A stretch of 64,000 bases of DNA from Dorea longicatena (lineage in GTDB: Bacteria; Bacillota; Clostridia; Lachnospirales; Lachnospiraceae): positions 1,877,501-1,941,500 of the forward strand of contig NZ_CP100126.1 of assembly GCF_024168045.1 (NCBI RefSeq), read 5' to 3'. A program made the position numbers and the translations under genes. Under the pieces are notes generated by a model. That model was not told the origin of the DNA. It saw only the letters and a list, made by a program, of their open reading frames with translations, and did no database searches. Shown here in pieces: positions 54,302 through 63,054 of the stretch (positions are counted from its first letter, which is position 1; each line of letters starts with the position of its first letter).

Positions 54302-54754
54302 TTACCTGACTTCATATTTCTTCACATTCTGATTAATCTGGTCTAATACCTTATAAAAAATATGAAGTTCTTCTTCTGATATGCCTTCGGAAAGCTCTTC
54401 TTCGATATGCTCCACAATATCCTCAAAAGATTCCTGACTTGCAATTCCTTTTTCTGTCAGGATTACTTTTTTTAACCTGGCATCCTGTTTTACCGATTCT
54501 CTTCTTACGAATCCCTTCTTTTCCATCAATTGAAGCAGATTCGTAACTGTAGATCTACCTACTGCAAATCTTTGTTCAATATCCTTCTGAAAAATATCCT
54601 GCTCCCGGTTCTCATACAGATACCGTATGATCCAGCCATGCATCATCGTCACTTCATCCACTCCGGACTTTCTCACATGTGCAGACAAATTCCTTGACAA
54701 TTTCAGATCCGCACAGTGTATCTCCGGTCCGATCTTTCTTCCTTTTCTTTCCAC
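54302..54754 (-). CDS. MarR-family repressor of the ABC exporter
   Basis: A GTG at 54754 (8 bp after AAAGGA) is preferred over an upstream TTG; the protein has 150 residues. The winged helix shows FQKDIEQRFAVGRSTVTNLL, QLMEKKGFVRRESVKQDARL and VILTEKGIASQ. It is the first gene of the unit with the two ABC subunits and most likely represses it, with drug or metabolite binding as the release signal. Confidence 0.88.
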   Translation of the reverse strand: MERKGRKIGPEIHCADLKLSRNLSAHVRKSGVDEVTMMHGWIIRYLYENREQDIFQKDIEQRFAVGRSTVTNLLQLMEKKGFVRRESVKQDARLKKVILTEKGIASQESFEDIVEHIEEELSEGISEEELHIFYKVLDQINQNVKKYEVR

Positions 54755-54772
54755 ATTACCATCCTTTCCGTT

Positions 54773-54813
54773 CAATTGTTCGCATTCAAATTGTTTGCTA
54801 CCAAATTGTTTGT
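54773..54813. promoter_or_regulatory. Triple direct-repeat operator of the MarR/ABC operon
   Basis: CAATTGTTCGC (54773-54783), CAAATTGTTTGC (54787-54798) and CAAATTGTTTGT (54802-54813) repeat at about 15-bp steps. They lie just downstream of the promoter -10 element, around and after the expected transcription start, so a bound repressor would block the polymerase. Confidence 0.6.
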
Positions 54814-54823
54814 TAGCGAACTT

Positions 54824-54851
54824 ATTTTATCATATCCAATTAAAATGTCAA
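54824..54851 (-). promoter_or_regulatory. Sigma-A promoter of the MarR/ABC operon
   Basis: On the minus strand TTGACA (54851-54846) is followed after 16 bp by TAAAAT (54829-54824). The expected start point is near 54816, just before the repeated operator boxes. Confidence 0.65.
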
Positions 54852-54913
54852 TAACTTCTCCGATATTCAGCCGTATTTTCCAGACATTTTCTGCAACGTG
54901 TATAAAAAAACGC

Positions 54914-54942
54914 TTGCCATCTAGTTTTCAAAACTATATAAT
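54914..54942 (+). promoter_or_regulatory. Sigma-A promoter of the DUF1836 gene
   Basis: TTGCCA (54914-54919) and TATAAT (54937-54942) are separated by exactly 17 bp. The ribosome site GAGGTG lies shortly after, before the ATG at 54965. Confidence 0.75.
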
Positions 54943-54964
54943 AATTACATTGAGGTGATAAAAA

Positions 54965-55606
54965 ATGACAATAGACACAAAAGATATGCTGAACAGCATT
55001 TTATCAAGCATCTCACGGATTGATTACGTGAGACCCGATGATATTCCGAATATAGATTTATACATGGATCAGGTTACTACCTTTATGGAAAAAGAACTGG
55101 CATCCAGTAAACGTCATGAAGATGATAAGATCCTTACCAAGACCATGATCAACAACTATGCCAAGAACAATCTTCTCCCTCCACCTGTGAAGAAGAAGTA
55201 CTCCAAAGAGCATCTGCTGATAATGATCTTTATCTATTATTTTAAAAATTTTCTTTCTATTAAAGATATTGAAACTATGTTAGAACCGATTACGGATAAG
55301 TATTTTGACACAGATCAGGATTTTGATATCACTTCTATCTATAAAGAAGTATGTGAACTGGAAAAGTCCAGAATTCCGGAATTTGAAAAAGAAATTATCC
55401 GCTCTTATAATTCTTCTAAAAAATGTTTTGATGAAGCACCGGAAGATGACAGGGATTCTCTGCAGTTGTTTGCATTTATCTGTAACCTGAGTTTTGACAT
55501 CTATGTTAAAAAGCAGATTGTAGAAAAGCTTTTGGATAATTTCCCCGATCTGCTTCACTCTGAAAATACCGGTGTCAAAAAGGATTCGGCCAAAAAAAAG
55601 AAATAA
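54965..55606 (+). CDS. DUF1836 family protein
   Basis: This 213-residue protein has an N-terminal helix-turn-helix-like region (LTKTMINNYAKNNLLPPPVK, then KYSKEHLLIMIFIYYFKNFL) of the DUF1836 family, which is thought to be regulatory. A helical C-terminal region and a Lys-rich end follow. It is transcribed from its own promoter, divergent from the MarR/ABC operon. Confidence 0.82.
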   Translation: MTIDTKDMLNSILSSISRIDYVRPDDIPNIDLYMDQVTTFMEKELASSKRHEDDKILTKTMINNYAKNNLLPPPVKKKYSKEHLLIMIFIYYFKNFLSIKDIETMLEPITDKYFDTDQDFDITSIYKEVCELEKSRIPEFEKEIIRSYNSSKKCFDEAPEDDRDSLQLFAFICNLSFDIYVKKQIVEKLLDNFPDLLHSENTGVKKDSAKKKK

Positions 55607-55632
55607 GACCGCACGTCTTATTTCTTTTTTTG
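55597..55632. terminator. Bidirectional terminator between DUF1836 and the YerC-like gene
   Basis: AAGAAATAAGAC and GTCTTATTTCTT form a 12-bp stem around a 4-5-nt loop. It is flanked by an A run on the left and a T run on the right, so it can end both convergent transcripts. Confidence 0.8.
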
Positions 55633-55676
55633 CTTCTGCATTCTTGCCAAATGCATCTGCACTGTTTTTTCGCACT

Positions 55677-55991
55677 TTATTCTGCTTTTTCGTCTTTGAC
55701 TTCCCCAAGTCCAATTCTCTCGAATACCATGTCATATCCGTCATTACCGTAATTCAGCGAACGGTTCACACGACTGATCGTTGCTGTTGAAGCGCCTGTC
55801 TTTTCTGCAATCTCAAGATAAGTCTTGTGTTCTCTTAACATCTTTGCAACTTCAAAACGCTGTGATAATGAAAGCAATTCATTAATCGTACAGATATCTT
55901 CAAAAAATGTATAACACTCCTCTTTATCTTTGAGGCTTAAAATTCCCTGAAACAGATAATCAACCGCCTCTGTTCTGATTTTCTTACTCAT
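55677..55991 (-). CDS. YerC/YecD-type TrpR-like regulator
   Basis: This 104-residue protein has a TrpR-like helical domain: FFEDICTINELLSLSQRFEV, AKMLREHKTYLEIAEKTGAS and TATISRVNRSLNYGNDGYDM. The strong helix-turn-helix (ASTATISRVNRSL) is typical of YerC/YecD proteins, presumed repressors. The regulated genes are not evident here. Confidence 0.88.
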   Translation of the reverse strand: MSKKIRTEAVDYLFQGILSLKDKEECYTFFEDICTINELLSLSQRFEVAKMLREHKTYLEIAEKTGASTATISRVNRSLNYGNDGYDMVFERIGLGEVKDEKAE

Positions 55992-56054
55992 AGCATTATC
56001 TCCTTCGTAGCAGATTCATTACTTTTACATTTTAACACACTAAAATTGCGAAGT

Positions 56055-56780
56055 CTATAGTTTTTTCCCATGTTTTATACATGCTTTTAATTTTTCCAGT
56101 GAAACATTGGCAACCAATTTTTCCGGAAAATCTGTTTCTCTCAATATTTCTTCCGCATATGGATACTCTGCAATATCTGCATCCACATGTGAATCACTGC
56201 CAAGCACGATCATCACTCCCTGTGCTTTACATTCCTTTACCATCTCCAGACAGTTCTCTTTTGTATTCTCTCGAAATCCTTCCGGACGCAGTGATGAATT
56301 ATTTACTTCCAGTAATGTTCCGGTTTCTTTTGCTTTTTTTACCAGACGCTTCATATCTACAGGAAATCTCCCGTCGTCCGGATGTCCAATGATGTCCACA
56401 TACGGATGTTCCATTACTTTCTCATATGCTGCGGTTACATTGTCTATTGTCCGTTCATCTTTAAAACACGGCATATGAATACTGGCGATTGCAATATCAA
56501 GTCTTTCAAGAACCGAATCCGGGAGATCGGTCTCCCCCCGCGCATTCATGATATTCAGTTCTGTTCCTAATAACAGCTCAATCCCATATTTTTTTCTTGG
56601 AACAATTCTTAAATTTTGAAAATAGAACAAATGACAAGTTCCGGGCATCTCTGGTGCATGTTCCGTAATTGCAAGTCCCTTCAGTCCTTTATCCGCTGCT
56701 GCTTGCGCCATCTCATTCAGCGTATTATATGCATGTCCACTTGCGAGCGTATGCGTATGTGTGTCAATTTCTACTCTCAT
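56055..56780 (-). CDS. PHP-domain phosphoesterase (YcdX-like)
   Basis: The ATG at 56780 follows AAGGAG; the protein has 241 residues. Metal-binding motifs of the PHP fold are present: DTHTHTLASGHAYNT, AITEHAPEMPG, GTELNIM, IASIHMP, DIIGHPDDGRFP and GSDSHVDADIA. Members of this group are trinuclear-metal phosphatases. The natural substrate is not known from sequence. Confidence 0.88.
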   Translation of the reverse strand: MRVEIDTHTHTLASGHAYNTLNEMAQAAADKGLKGLAITEHAPEMPGTCHLFYFQNLRIVPRKKYGIELLLGTELNIMNARGETDLPDSVLERLDIAIASIHMPCFKDERTIDNVTAAYEKVMEHPYVDIIGHPDDGRFPVDMKRLVKKAKETGTLLEVNNSSLRPEGFRENTKENCLEMVKECKAQGVMIVLGSDSHVDADIAEYPYAEEILRETDFPEKLVANVSLEKLKACIKHGKKL

Positions 56781-57032
56781 TTCCTGCTTCTCCTTCCTGT
56801 TGTATTTCATCAGATCTTCTTTATCTGTTATTTTTATTTATTATTTTAAATTGTAACTATTCTTCTTTTCAGCTTTAACGCTCTAATATTTCACAACATG
56901 AAGTATTATACCGTATAATTTTCTTTTTTTCTACCCATTCTATACCGGAAAGCAGGTTTTCCTCTTTTTTTACTAAATAACCACCATTTATTCACCCCTC
57001 TAATATATCTGAATTATAAAGGAGTTTTTATT

Positions 57033-57287
57033 ATGAAGAAACATGAAAAAAAGACTGTAAATGTAAACCCATTATCCAACCAGGAACTCATTGATTCTTA
57101 CGATTATCTCGCAACTGCTGCCTCTTCTCATGACTGTACCGGTCTGATTCCTTCTGCACCTCTTAATCCTGCGGAACTAGATTCGTATGAGGAACTTTAT
57201 CCATTCCTTCCTCCGGTCTCATCCGCAGATGATGCTCCGGAGCAGGCTCCGCCTTCCGGTAAAAATCCATCTGATATTAAGGGTTAA
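57033..57287 (+). CDS. Small conserved orphan protein
   Basis: This 84-residue protein starts at an ATG after AAAGGAG. It has a Lys-rich start and the segment NPLSNQELIDSYDYLATAAS. The C-terminal half is rich in Pro, Ser and Glu. No membrane segment or known domain is present. The good ribosome site and its position before the asparaginase gene support a real gene. Confidence 0.55.
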   Translation: MKKHEKKTVNVNPLSNQELIDSYDYLATAASSHDCTGLIPSAPLNPAELDSYEELYPFLPPVSSADDAPEQAPPSGKNPSDIKG

Positions 57288-57326
57288 TGTCCATCTGAAA
57301 ATACTCTGCAAAATACCTGTTTTTTC

Positions 57327-57355
57327 TTGACATGCCTTCCAATCACAGCTAATCT
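57327..57355 (+). promoter_or_regulatory. Possible promoter of the asparaginase gene
   Basis: A perfect TTGACA (57327-57332) lies about 70 bp before the start codon. The best -10 at 17 bp is TAATCT, which is poor; other AT-rich hexamers lie further on. Confidence 0.4.
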
Positions 57356-57402
57356 TATAGAAGTATAAAAAATATATTATGTATATTGAGAGGTAACTGA
57401 TC

Positions 57403-58395
57403 ATGAAAAACATACTAATGATAGCAACCGGTGGTACGATTGCATCCAAAGAGGGGGATCTTGGATTGACACCGGCTGTGACAGGGGAAGAACTTGCAGC
57501 CAGCGTACCGGGAATCAAAGACATCTGTCATCTGGAAATACTTCAACTTATGAACATCGACAGCACCAATATGCGTCCACGTCAGTGGCTGATGATCCGT
57601 GATGCAATCATGGAAAATTATAACAACTACGATGGGTTTGTCGTTCTTCACGGAACAGACACCATGGCATATACTGCTGCCGCCCTGTCTTATCTGATCC
57701 AGGACAGTGTAAAGCCAATTGTACTGACCGGTTCCCAGAAACCAATGGCCAATCCTTATACCGATGCAAAGATCAATCTGTTCCAGAGTATTCTGTATGC
57801 TGCCGACGATCTTTCCTGCAATGTCTGCATTGTATTTAACGGAAAAGTTGTTGCCGGAACCCGCGGACGTAAGCAGCGCACCAGAAGTTTTGATGCATTT
57901 GACAGTATGAACTTCCCTGAACTTGCCATTATCCGTGACAGCCGTATCATCCGTTACTATACGGAAGAACGTCCCGCTCCTCAGGATTTGAAATCTTACG
58001 CAAGTCTTAATGACCGTGTCTTTGTGCTGAAACTGACTCCGGAAGTCAAAGCTGAGATTTTCGATCTGTTGAGTGGTCACTATGATGCTATCATCCTGGA
58101 AACCTTTGGTATCGGCGGTATCCCGGAATATGATGATTCCTTTGAAAAAGCGATCTTCTCCTGGGTAGATTCCGGCAAGACAATCGCTGTCACCACACAG
58201 GTGCCGGAAGAAGGCTGTGATCTTGGCGTATATCAGGTTGGAAAAAAATTCAGTAATCATAAAGGAATCCTGCAGTCCGATGATATGACAACAGAATCTA
58301 TTGTTGCAAAACTGATGTGGATTCTTGGTCAGACGGATAAACAGGATGAGATTGCACGGTTATTTTATCGCGAGATCAATCACGACAGAGTCTGA
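57403..58395 (+). CDS. L-asparaginase (type I, cytoplasmic)
   Basis: This 330-residue enzyme hydrolyses asparagine to aspartate and ammonia. Both catalytic threonine motifs are present: MIATGGTIASKEGDLG near the N-terminus and VVLHGTDTMAYTAAAL near residue 84. VLTGSQKPMANPYTDAKIN follows. There is no signal peptide. The ribosome site is GAGAGGTAAC. The 3' flank is a large nested inverted-repeat structure. Confidence 0.93.
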   Translation: MKNILMIATGGTIASKEGDLGLTPAVTGEELAASVPGIKDICHLEILQLMNIDSTNMRPRQWLMIRDAIMENYNNYDGFVVLHGTDTMAYTAAALSYLIQDSVKPIVLTGSQKPMANPYTDAKINLFQSILYAADDLSCNVCIVFNGKVVAGTRGRKQRTRSFDAFDSMNFPELAIIRDSRIIRYYTEERPAPQDLKSYASLNDRVFVLKLTPEVKAEIFDLLSGHYDAIILETFGIGGIPEYDDSFEKAIFSWVDSGKTIAVTTQVPEEGCDLGVYQVGKKFSNHKGILQSDDMTTESIVAKLMWILGQTDKQDEIARLFYREINHDRV

Positions 58396-58858
58396 GTTGA
58401 TTTGGGATTTAATTCAGAAAGGCACGACGACCCGGACCTGCATAAAAAGTAGAAAGCCGTTCCTGTTCAGGTTCCGTCGGCGGGAAATACTAAAGCGTCA
58501 AAATTATGCTAAAAACGGGATTCCGAAATTTGCAACTCGCCATTCGGCTCAAACAGGCAAATTTCGAAAACCCAACGCATAATTTTGACGCTTAACTATT
58601 TCCAACACCTTCTTCACATTCACTGGAACGGCTTTCTACTTTTTATTCCGTGGGTGTCGAATACCTTACAAATTAAATGGCAATTGCGTAACGGTTGTGG
58701 CCTCCACCGGGTTACACTTCCGGGCATTTTATTTATTAACATTCGCTGCCAGTTACGACTTGAGGGAAACAATAGATAAGGATAGAAGTCTTATCTATTG
58801 TTTCCTTCAAGGACTGAGAGGCCGCTTCCCCAGTTAATAAATTAAATCCCAAGTAAAT
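58396..58858. repeat. Nested inverted-repeat structure, MITE-like or structured RNA
   Basis: Perfect or near-perfect stems are nested in this 460-bp non-coding region: a 13-bp outer pair (58402-58414 with 58840-58852), a 20-bp pair (58444-58463 with 58625-58644), a 7-bp pair (58483-58489 with 58597-58603), a 17-bp pair (58493-58509 with 58577-58593) and a 10-bp pair (58524-58533 with 58557-58566). A separate 16-bp hairpin (58765-58780 with 58790-58805) extends by CTTGA/TCAAG and could terminate transcription. No open frame is likely to be coding. It is flanked by asparaginase and a convergent orphan gene. Confidence 0.85.
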
Positions 58859-59116
58859 CTATGCATCGAAGTCTACTTCAAATGTACCTTCCGGTGTCTT
58901 CATCGTCAGAACTCCCAGATTAAAATCCTCATCCCGAATCGTAATATGATACTCAAATACCACATCTTCTTCAAATTTTGACAATAATAAATACGTCCCG
59001 TTTTCTTTTCCATCGATCTGATCACAGATATCATCATATACATCTGCCCCCGAGATTGGTCTCGGATATCCGGATGCCTTTATTTTTTTTTCAATCAATT
59101 CATATAATTCATTCAT
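58859..59116 (-). CDS. Small conserved protein, function unknown
   Basis: This 85-residue acidic protein has LYELIEKKIKASGYPRPISG, then DDICDQIDGKENGTYLLLSK and EYHITIRDEDFNLGVLTM, suggesting a small alpha/beta fold. No named family was recognised. Its stop lies a few bases from the nested inverted-repeat structure. Confidence 0.62.
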   Translation of the reverse strand: MNELYELIEKKIKASGYPRPISGADVYDDICDQIDGKENGTYLLLSKFEEDVVFEYHITIRDEDFNLGVLTMKTPEGTFEVDFDA

Positions 59117-59186
59117 TTTCTTTCTCCTTTAATCTTCCTGATTATTATTTGTTTTGATCTCATACTCTATTGATTCATAATAATGG

Positions 59187-60539
59187 TTAAATCACCTTAT
59201 ACCTTAACCATCTTCTGCTATGGAATCTCCATGTAAATATTACTGCACGCACTGTCCAGTCGGCAAACATTCCGATCCAGACACCCATCGTTCCAAATCC
59301 CAGAAATCGGATCAGTATCACGCACAGACAAAATCGGCACAGCCACATGACCAGACACGACGTGATCATAGAAAATTTTACGTCTCCCGCCGCACGAAGT
59401 CCGTATGCCGGAACAAATGCCAGCGTCCATACAATCGGCTTCACAATCGTAATCCAGATTACCATATGGAAACACATCTTTGCACTTGCAGGCTCCATGC
59501 CGCCAAGAACTGTTACAGGTCCGGTCAATGCAAATACCAGCAAGCAGCTTACAATGATTGCCACTTCCGCGATCACGCTTAATTTTTTTATGTAATAGAC
59601 CGCCTCATCTTTTCTGTCCGCTCCCATACACTGACCTACAATTGTCATCAACCCTACACCAATTCCGATTGCCGCCATTCCATTCAGATTCTCCAGAATA
59701 TTTGTCATTGCCTGTGCTGCGATTGCTGTTGTACCTAATGTTGATACGGTAGACTGTATCGCCAGTTTCCCAAGCTGGAACATACTGTTTTCCACACCGG
59801 ACGGAATTCCGATTCCGAGTATTCTCCGGATCATTGCCCAGTCCGGACGGATTTTCAGGTAATCTCTTACCACGATTGGCTGCCGGTCTTTTCTTAATTG
59901 AATCAATACTACCACTGCACAGAATATACGGGAGACCAGTGTAGAAATTGCCGCACCCGCAACTCCCATATGGAAAATCCAGATCATAATTGCATTTCCA
60001 ACAATATTCATCGCATTCGATATCATGGAAATGAGCATTGGACCCTTCGTATTCTCCTGCGCGCGAAAAATGGATGCCGCCGAATCATATGCCGCTATGA
60101 ACGGAAATGAAATAGCTGTATAAAAGAAATATGTCTCTGAGGCTCTCATAACGTCTGCTTCTACTGAACCAAAAATCAGGCGCAAAAGCGGTTTCTTAAA
60201 TCCCAGACATAACACACTGACTGCGATCGAGATGGCCGTGATGATGAATAACACCTGTCTTGCAGATTCATTCGCCATCTTTTTATTCTGTTGTCCGATA
60301 TACTGTGAACAGACAATTGCTCCTCCTGCTGCCAGTGCCGAAAATGCCTGTATCACAAGAATATTGATAGAGTCCACCAGCGATACTGCCGAGATAGCTG
60401 CAGATCCAATATTACTTACCATCATCGTATCTGCCGTTCCCATAATTGAATTCAATAACTGTTCCAGAACGACCGGTATCAGAATACCGGCGATCATTTT
60501 ATTCGAAAACATATGCTGTTGTTTCACTTTTTCTGTCAT
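59187..60539 (-). CDS. MATE-family efflux transporter
   Basis: The ATG at 60539 overlaps the stop of the cysteine desulfidase gene (TGATG); the protein is about 450 residues. It has about twelve membrane helices. MATE features include IAGILIPVVLEQLLNSIMGT, NIGSAAISAVSLVDSINILV and the repeat-half segment GIGIPSGVENSMFQLGKLAI. It is a cation-driven multidrug or metabolite exporter. Confidence 0.9.
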   Translation of the reverse strand: MTEKVKQQHMFSNKMIAGILIPVVLEQLLNSIMGTADTMMVSNIGSAAISAVSLVDSINILVIQAFSALAAGGAIVCSQYIGQQNKKMANESARQVLFIITAISIAVSVLCLGFKKPLLRLIFGSVEADVMRASETYFFYTAISFPFIAAYDSAASIFRAQENTKGPMLISMISNAMNIVGNAIMIWIFHMGVAGAAISTLVSRIFCAVVVLIQLRKDRQPIVVRDYLKIRPDWAMIRRILGIGIPSGVENSMFQLGKLAIQSTVSTLGTTAIAAQAMTNILENLNGMAAIGIGVGLMTIVGQCMGADRKDEAVYYIKKLSVIAEVAIIVSCLLVFALTGPVTVLGGMEPASAKMCFHMVIWITIVKPIVWTLAFVPAYGLRAAGDVKFSMITSCLVMWLCRFCLCVILIRFLGFGTMGVWIGMFADWTVRAVIFTWRFHSRRWLRYKVI

Positions 60540-61828
60540 CACTTTTTCTGCTCCATAATATGAATGATTTCTTTATCCGTCTGCGCCATCCCCTGATTAC
60601 CAATCTGTGCCATATGACGGATACAGTCTTCCGGTGTCTCTGCACAGATACCGTCACTCACACGAAGCGGCGCATCATGAACGGCCGTCAGCGCACAAAG
60701 CAGGGCTGCTGCTGATCCTGTTGCAACCTTCATTGCACAGCCGACCTTTCCGCCGTCACAGATCATTCCCGTTACCGTCCCGGACATATTTCGCACCGCA
60801 TACCCAAGCTGTTCGTCACTGCCTCCCAGCAGGTAAGCAATTCCTACGGATGCAGCCGTTGATGATGCCATGACACAGGAGCACATCGGTGACAGCTTTC
60901 CTATATAAGCATTGATATAACGGTTCACCAGGTGAGCAATTGCAAGCGCACGCACCTTTTTCTCCATTGACACTTCCAATGCGTCTGCTGCTTCACTGAC
61001 CGGCAGGATCACTACCAGACCTTTTGTTCCCGCACCGGAACTGCTCATCGTCGGCAGCGGACAGCCGTCCAGACGGCTCTCGGCTGCCGAACTTACTTTC
61101 AGCATAATTCTGGTCAGCAGATCATTCTTCAACACCTCTGAACCTTTTTCACTCCGAAGCGTATCTGCAATTCCTACTCCGACTTTCTTATCTTCGGAAT
61201 AAGCTGCCAGTCTTTCATTCATTTCCACTCCATCCATCAGGAAATGTAATTCTTCCTCTGAAGCTGTATCTGCAACCTGGCGGATCTGTGCAATTGTCAT
61301 CTGTTTCAACGCCTCAATCAGAGCATTATCTGATGCCTGTCCGTTTTCCTGATTTTTTTCATATATAATCTTTCCATTTTTCTCCAGATATACAAGATTC
61401 GTATGTGTTCCTCTGATGACCGATGTGATCATATCTGCTTCTGTCTTGATCTTACATTTCACATACAATCCCTGCTCCTGCTCTTTAATCTTCACGGATA
61501 CAGCAGCCATACCGCACAGTTCTTTCATCTGTTCCAGAATTTCCGGTGTGATATCTTCCAGAAGTTCCAGCCCTTTTTCCGGATTCTTAAGATATACTCC
61601 CAATGCTGCTGCATATGGAAGTCCTACATAATCACAGCCTGGGATTCCTGCCGACATTCCATTTTTATAGATTCCTGCATTTACTTCCACTTCTATCGAA
61701 CGGATCTTATTTTCCGTCATTTTCCCTGCATTTGCTGCGCACAGTGCTACACATACCGGTTCCGTGCAGCCAAGTGCCGGAACTACGTCATTCTTTAAAA
61801 GTGTAATCATTTCTTCTTTTTTTAACAT
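60539..61828 (-). CDS. L-cysteine desulfidase/UPF0597 family iron-sulfur enzyme
   Basis: This 429-residue protein matches the CyuA/UPF0597 family, related to iron-sulfur serine dehydratases. Conserved Cys motifs are present: VVPALGCTEPVCVALCAANA near the N-terminus, SPMCSCVMASSTAASVGIAY and GMICDGGKVGCAMK near the C-terminus. It converts cysteine to pyruvate, sulfide and ammonia. It lies between the ketopantoate-reductase-like gene and MATE on one strand, with overlap to the latter. Confidence 0.87.
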   Translation of the reverse strand: MLKKEEMITLLKNDVVPALGCTEPVCVALCAANAGKMTENKIRSIEVEVNAGIYKNGMSAGIPGCDYVGLPYAAALGVYLKNPEKGLELLEDITPEILEQMKELCGMAAVSVKIKEQEQGLYVKCKIKTEADMITSVIRGTHTNLVYLEKNGKIIYEKNQENGQASDNALIEALKQMTIAQIRQVADTASEEELHFLMDGVEMNERLAAYSEDKKVGVGIADTLRSEKGSEVLKNDLLTRIMLKVSSAAESRLDGCPLPTMSSSGAGTKGLVVILPVSEAADALEVSMEKKVRALAIAHLVNRYINAYIGKLSPMCSCVMASSTAASVGIAYLLGGSDEQLGYAVRNMSGTVTGMICDGGKVGCAMKVATGSAAALLCALTAVHDAPLRVSDGICAETPEDCIRHMAQIGNQGMAQTDKEIIHIMEQKK

Positions 61829-61846
61829 ATCTCTTCTCCAAACTTT

Positions 61847-62803
61847 TTATTTCGACCAGGTTGGTTCTTCCTCTCCTGTATAGGCAAATCTGCCGTCATT
61901 CTTTTCTTCCAGTGCTTTGATCATATGATAGGTATATTCATTATATGGTGTTGGAATCCCCAGTTCTTTTCCCATACGCATCAGCGCTCCGGAAAACATA
62001 TCGATCTCCGTATGACGTTCTGCATCCAGATCCTGTAATGTGGAATAACGGGCCTTTGGCGGAACCGCACTTCCCCGTCCGGACATTCTGTCCGCTTTAC
62101 TGATGTCAATTCCTTTCGCTTCTGCAATTGCTTCCAGTTCTTTTTTCAAACCATTCTGAATTGCTTTCATATGTTCACTGTCCCGGTAACAGCCAACACC
62201 TGCTCCCAGGATTGCCTGTGGCAGATTATTGCAGACATTCAGACGGAATTTACACCATACTTCTTCTATTGCATATTCCGTTGAGCGGTAATGGATTCCC
62301 GTACCGGCAAACAGTTCTTTCACCGCCTTTACCCTTTCACTTTCGTATGGGGCTTCATATTCACCGAAGATGATCCCAAGTGTTGTCTCCGGATCGAAAT
62401 GATATCCGTCCGCTTCTCTGTGCGACGCTACTTTAATCACAGCCGGAAGAATGTGTGACTTTCCAATCTGTTCTGCGATGATCTCTTCGCTGTCCACGCC
62501 ATTCATCAGGCTCATTACACTGGTATCTTTTCCAACTATTTTTCGGATGCTTTCCAATGCTCCCGGTAATGCACCGTATTTTAACGAAACGATCAGGAAA
62601 TCCACATTTTCTGCTTCCTCTGGTGTCCACACCTCCGGATGATAGACCTTTCCGTTGATCGCACAGCCCTGACGGCTCAGTCTTTCCTTTCTCTCTCCTT
62701 CGGCGATCACACCAAGCTTTATATCTTCACGGTCCGCAAGTCCCCAGATCACATAGGAACCTACCGCACCTGCACCTAATACTGCAACTGATGTTATCTT
62801 CAT
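61847..62803 (-). CDS. Ketopantoate reductase family protein (PanE-like)
   Basis: This 318-residue protein has an N-terminal Rossmann motif (VAVLGAGAVGSYVIWGLADR), FLIVSLKYGALPGALESI and a C-terminal helical domain with WCKFRLNVCNNLPQAILGAG and SMLQDLDAERHTEID-type pattern (STLQDLDAERHTEID). It reduces 2-dehydropantoate to pantoate with NADPH, or a related 2-oxoacid. It is the first gene of a probable unit with the cysteine desulfidase and MATE genes. Confidence 0.85.
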   Translation of the reverse strand: MKITSVAVLGAGAVGSYVIWGLADREDIKLGVIAEGERKERLSRQGCAINGKVYHPEVWTPEEAENVDFLIVSLKYGALPGALESIRKIVGKDTSVMSLMNGVDSEEIIAEQIGKSHILPAVIKVASHREADGYHFDPETTLGIIFGEYEAPYESERVKAVKELFAGTGIHYRSTEYAIEEVWCKFRLNVCNNLPQAILGAGVGCYRDSEHMKAIQNGLKKELEAIAEAKGIDISKADRMSGRGSAVPPKARYSTLQDLDAERHTEIDMFSGALMRMGKELGIPTPYNEYTYHMIKALEEKNDGRFAYTGEEEPTWSK

Positions 62804-62928
62804 GATTCTTGTCCTTTCATGTTCTGTCTCTGTTAATCCTCAGAATCGACCGCCAGCAACTTCTCTTGCATACTTTTGTATCTACATGACCTGCCACTGG
62901 CAGTTCCTTACGAACACATGGCGATACC

Positions 62929-62970
62929 AAAAAAATGGCTGCAATCAGTTCCCTGACTGCAACCATTTTA
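62929..62970 (-). terminator. Terminator after the VOC-family gene
   Basis: A near-perfect stem of about 18 bp (AAAATGG...TCA with TGA...CCATTTT) with a 6-nt loop is followed on the minus strand by a run of seven T. It lies 85 bp beyond the stop of the VOC gene. Confidence 0.8.
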
Positions 62971-63054
62971 TCACATTTTTTATACTTCGGTAGGATTATT
63001 TCAATTTTCCGTATTCTTCATCGGATACTGCCTCGCACCATTCATTGGAATTCT

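Noticed and set aside
57415..58260. A 281-codon minus-strand frame opposite asparaginase
   Set aside because: The plus-strand frame has both asparaginase active-site motifs; the opposite frame has no recognisable domain and no ribosome site.
58325..58779. Short plus-strand frames within the nested inverted-repeat region
   Set aside because: They overlap the asparaginase end or the palindromic arms, lack ribosome sites and have biased composition.
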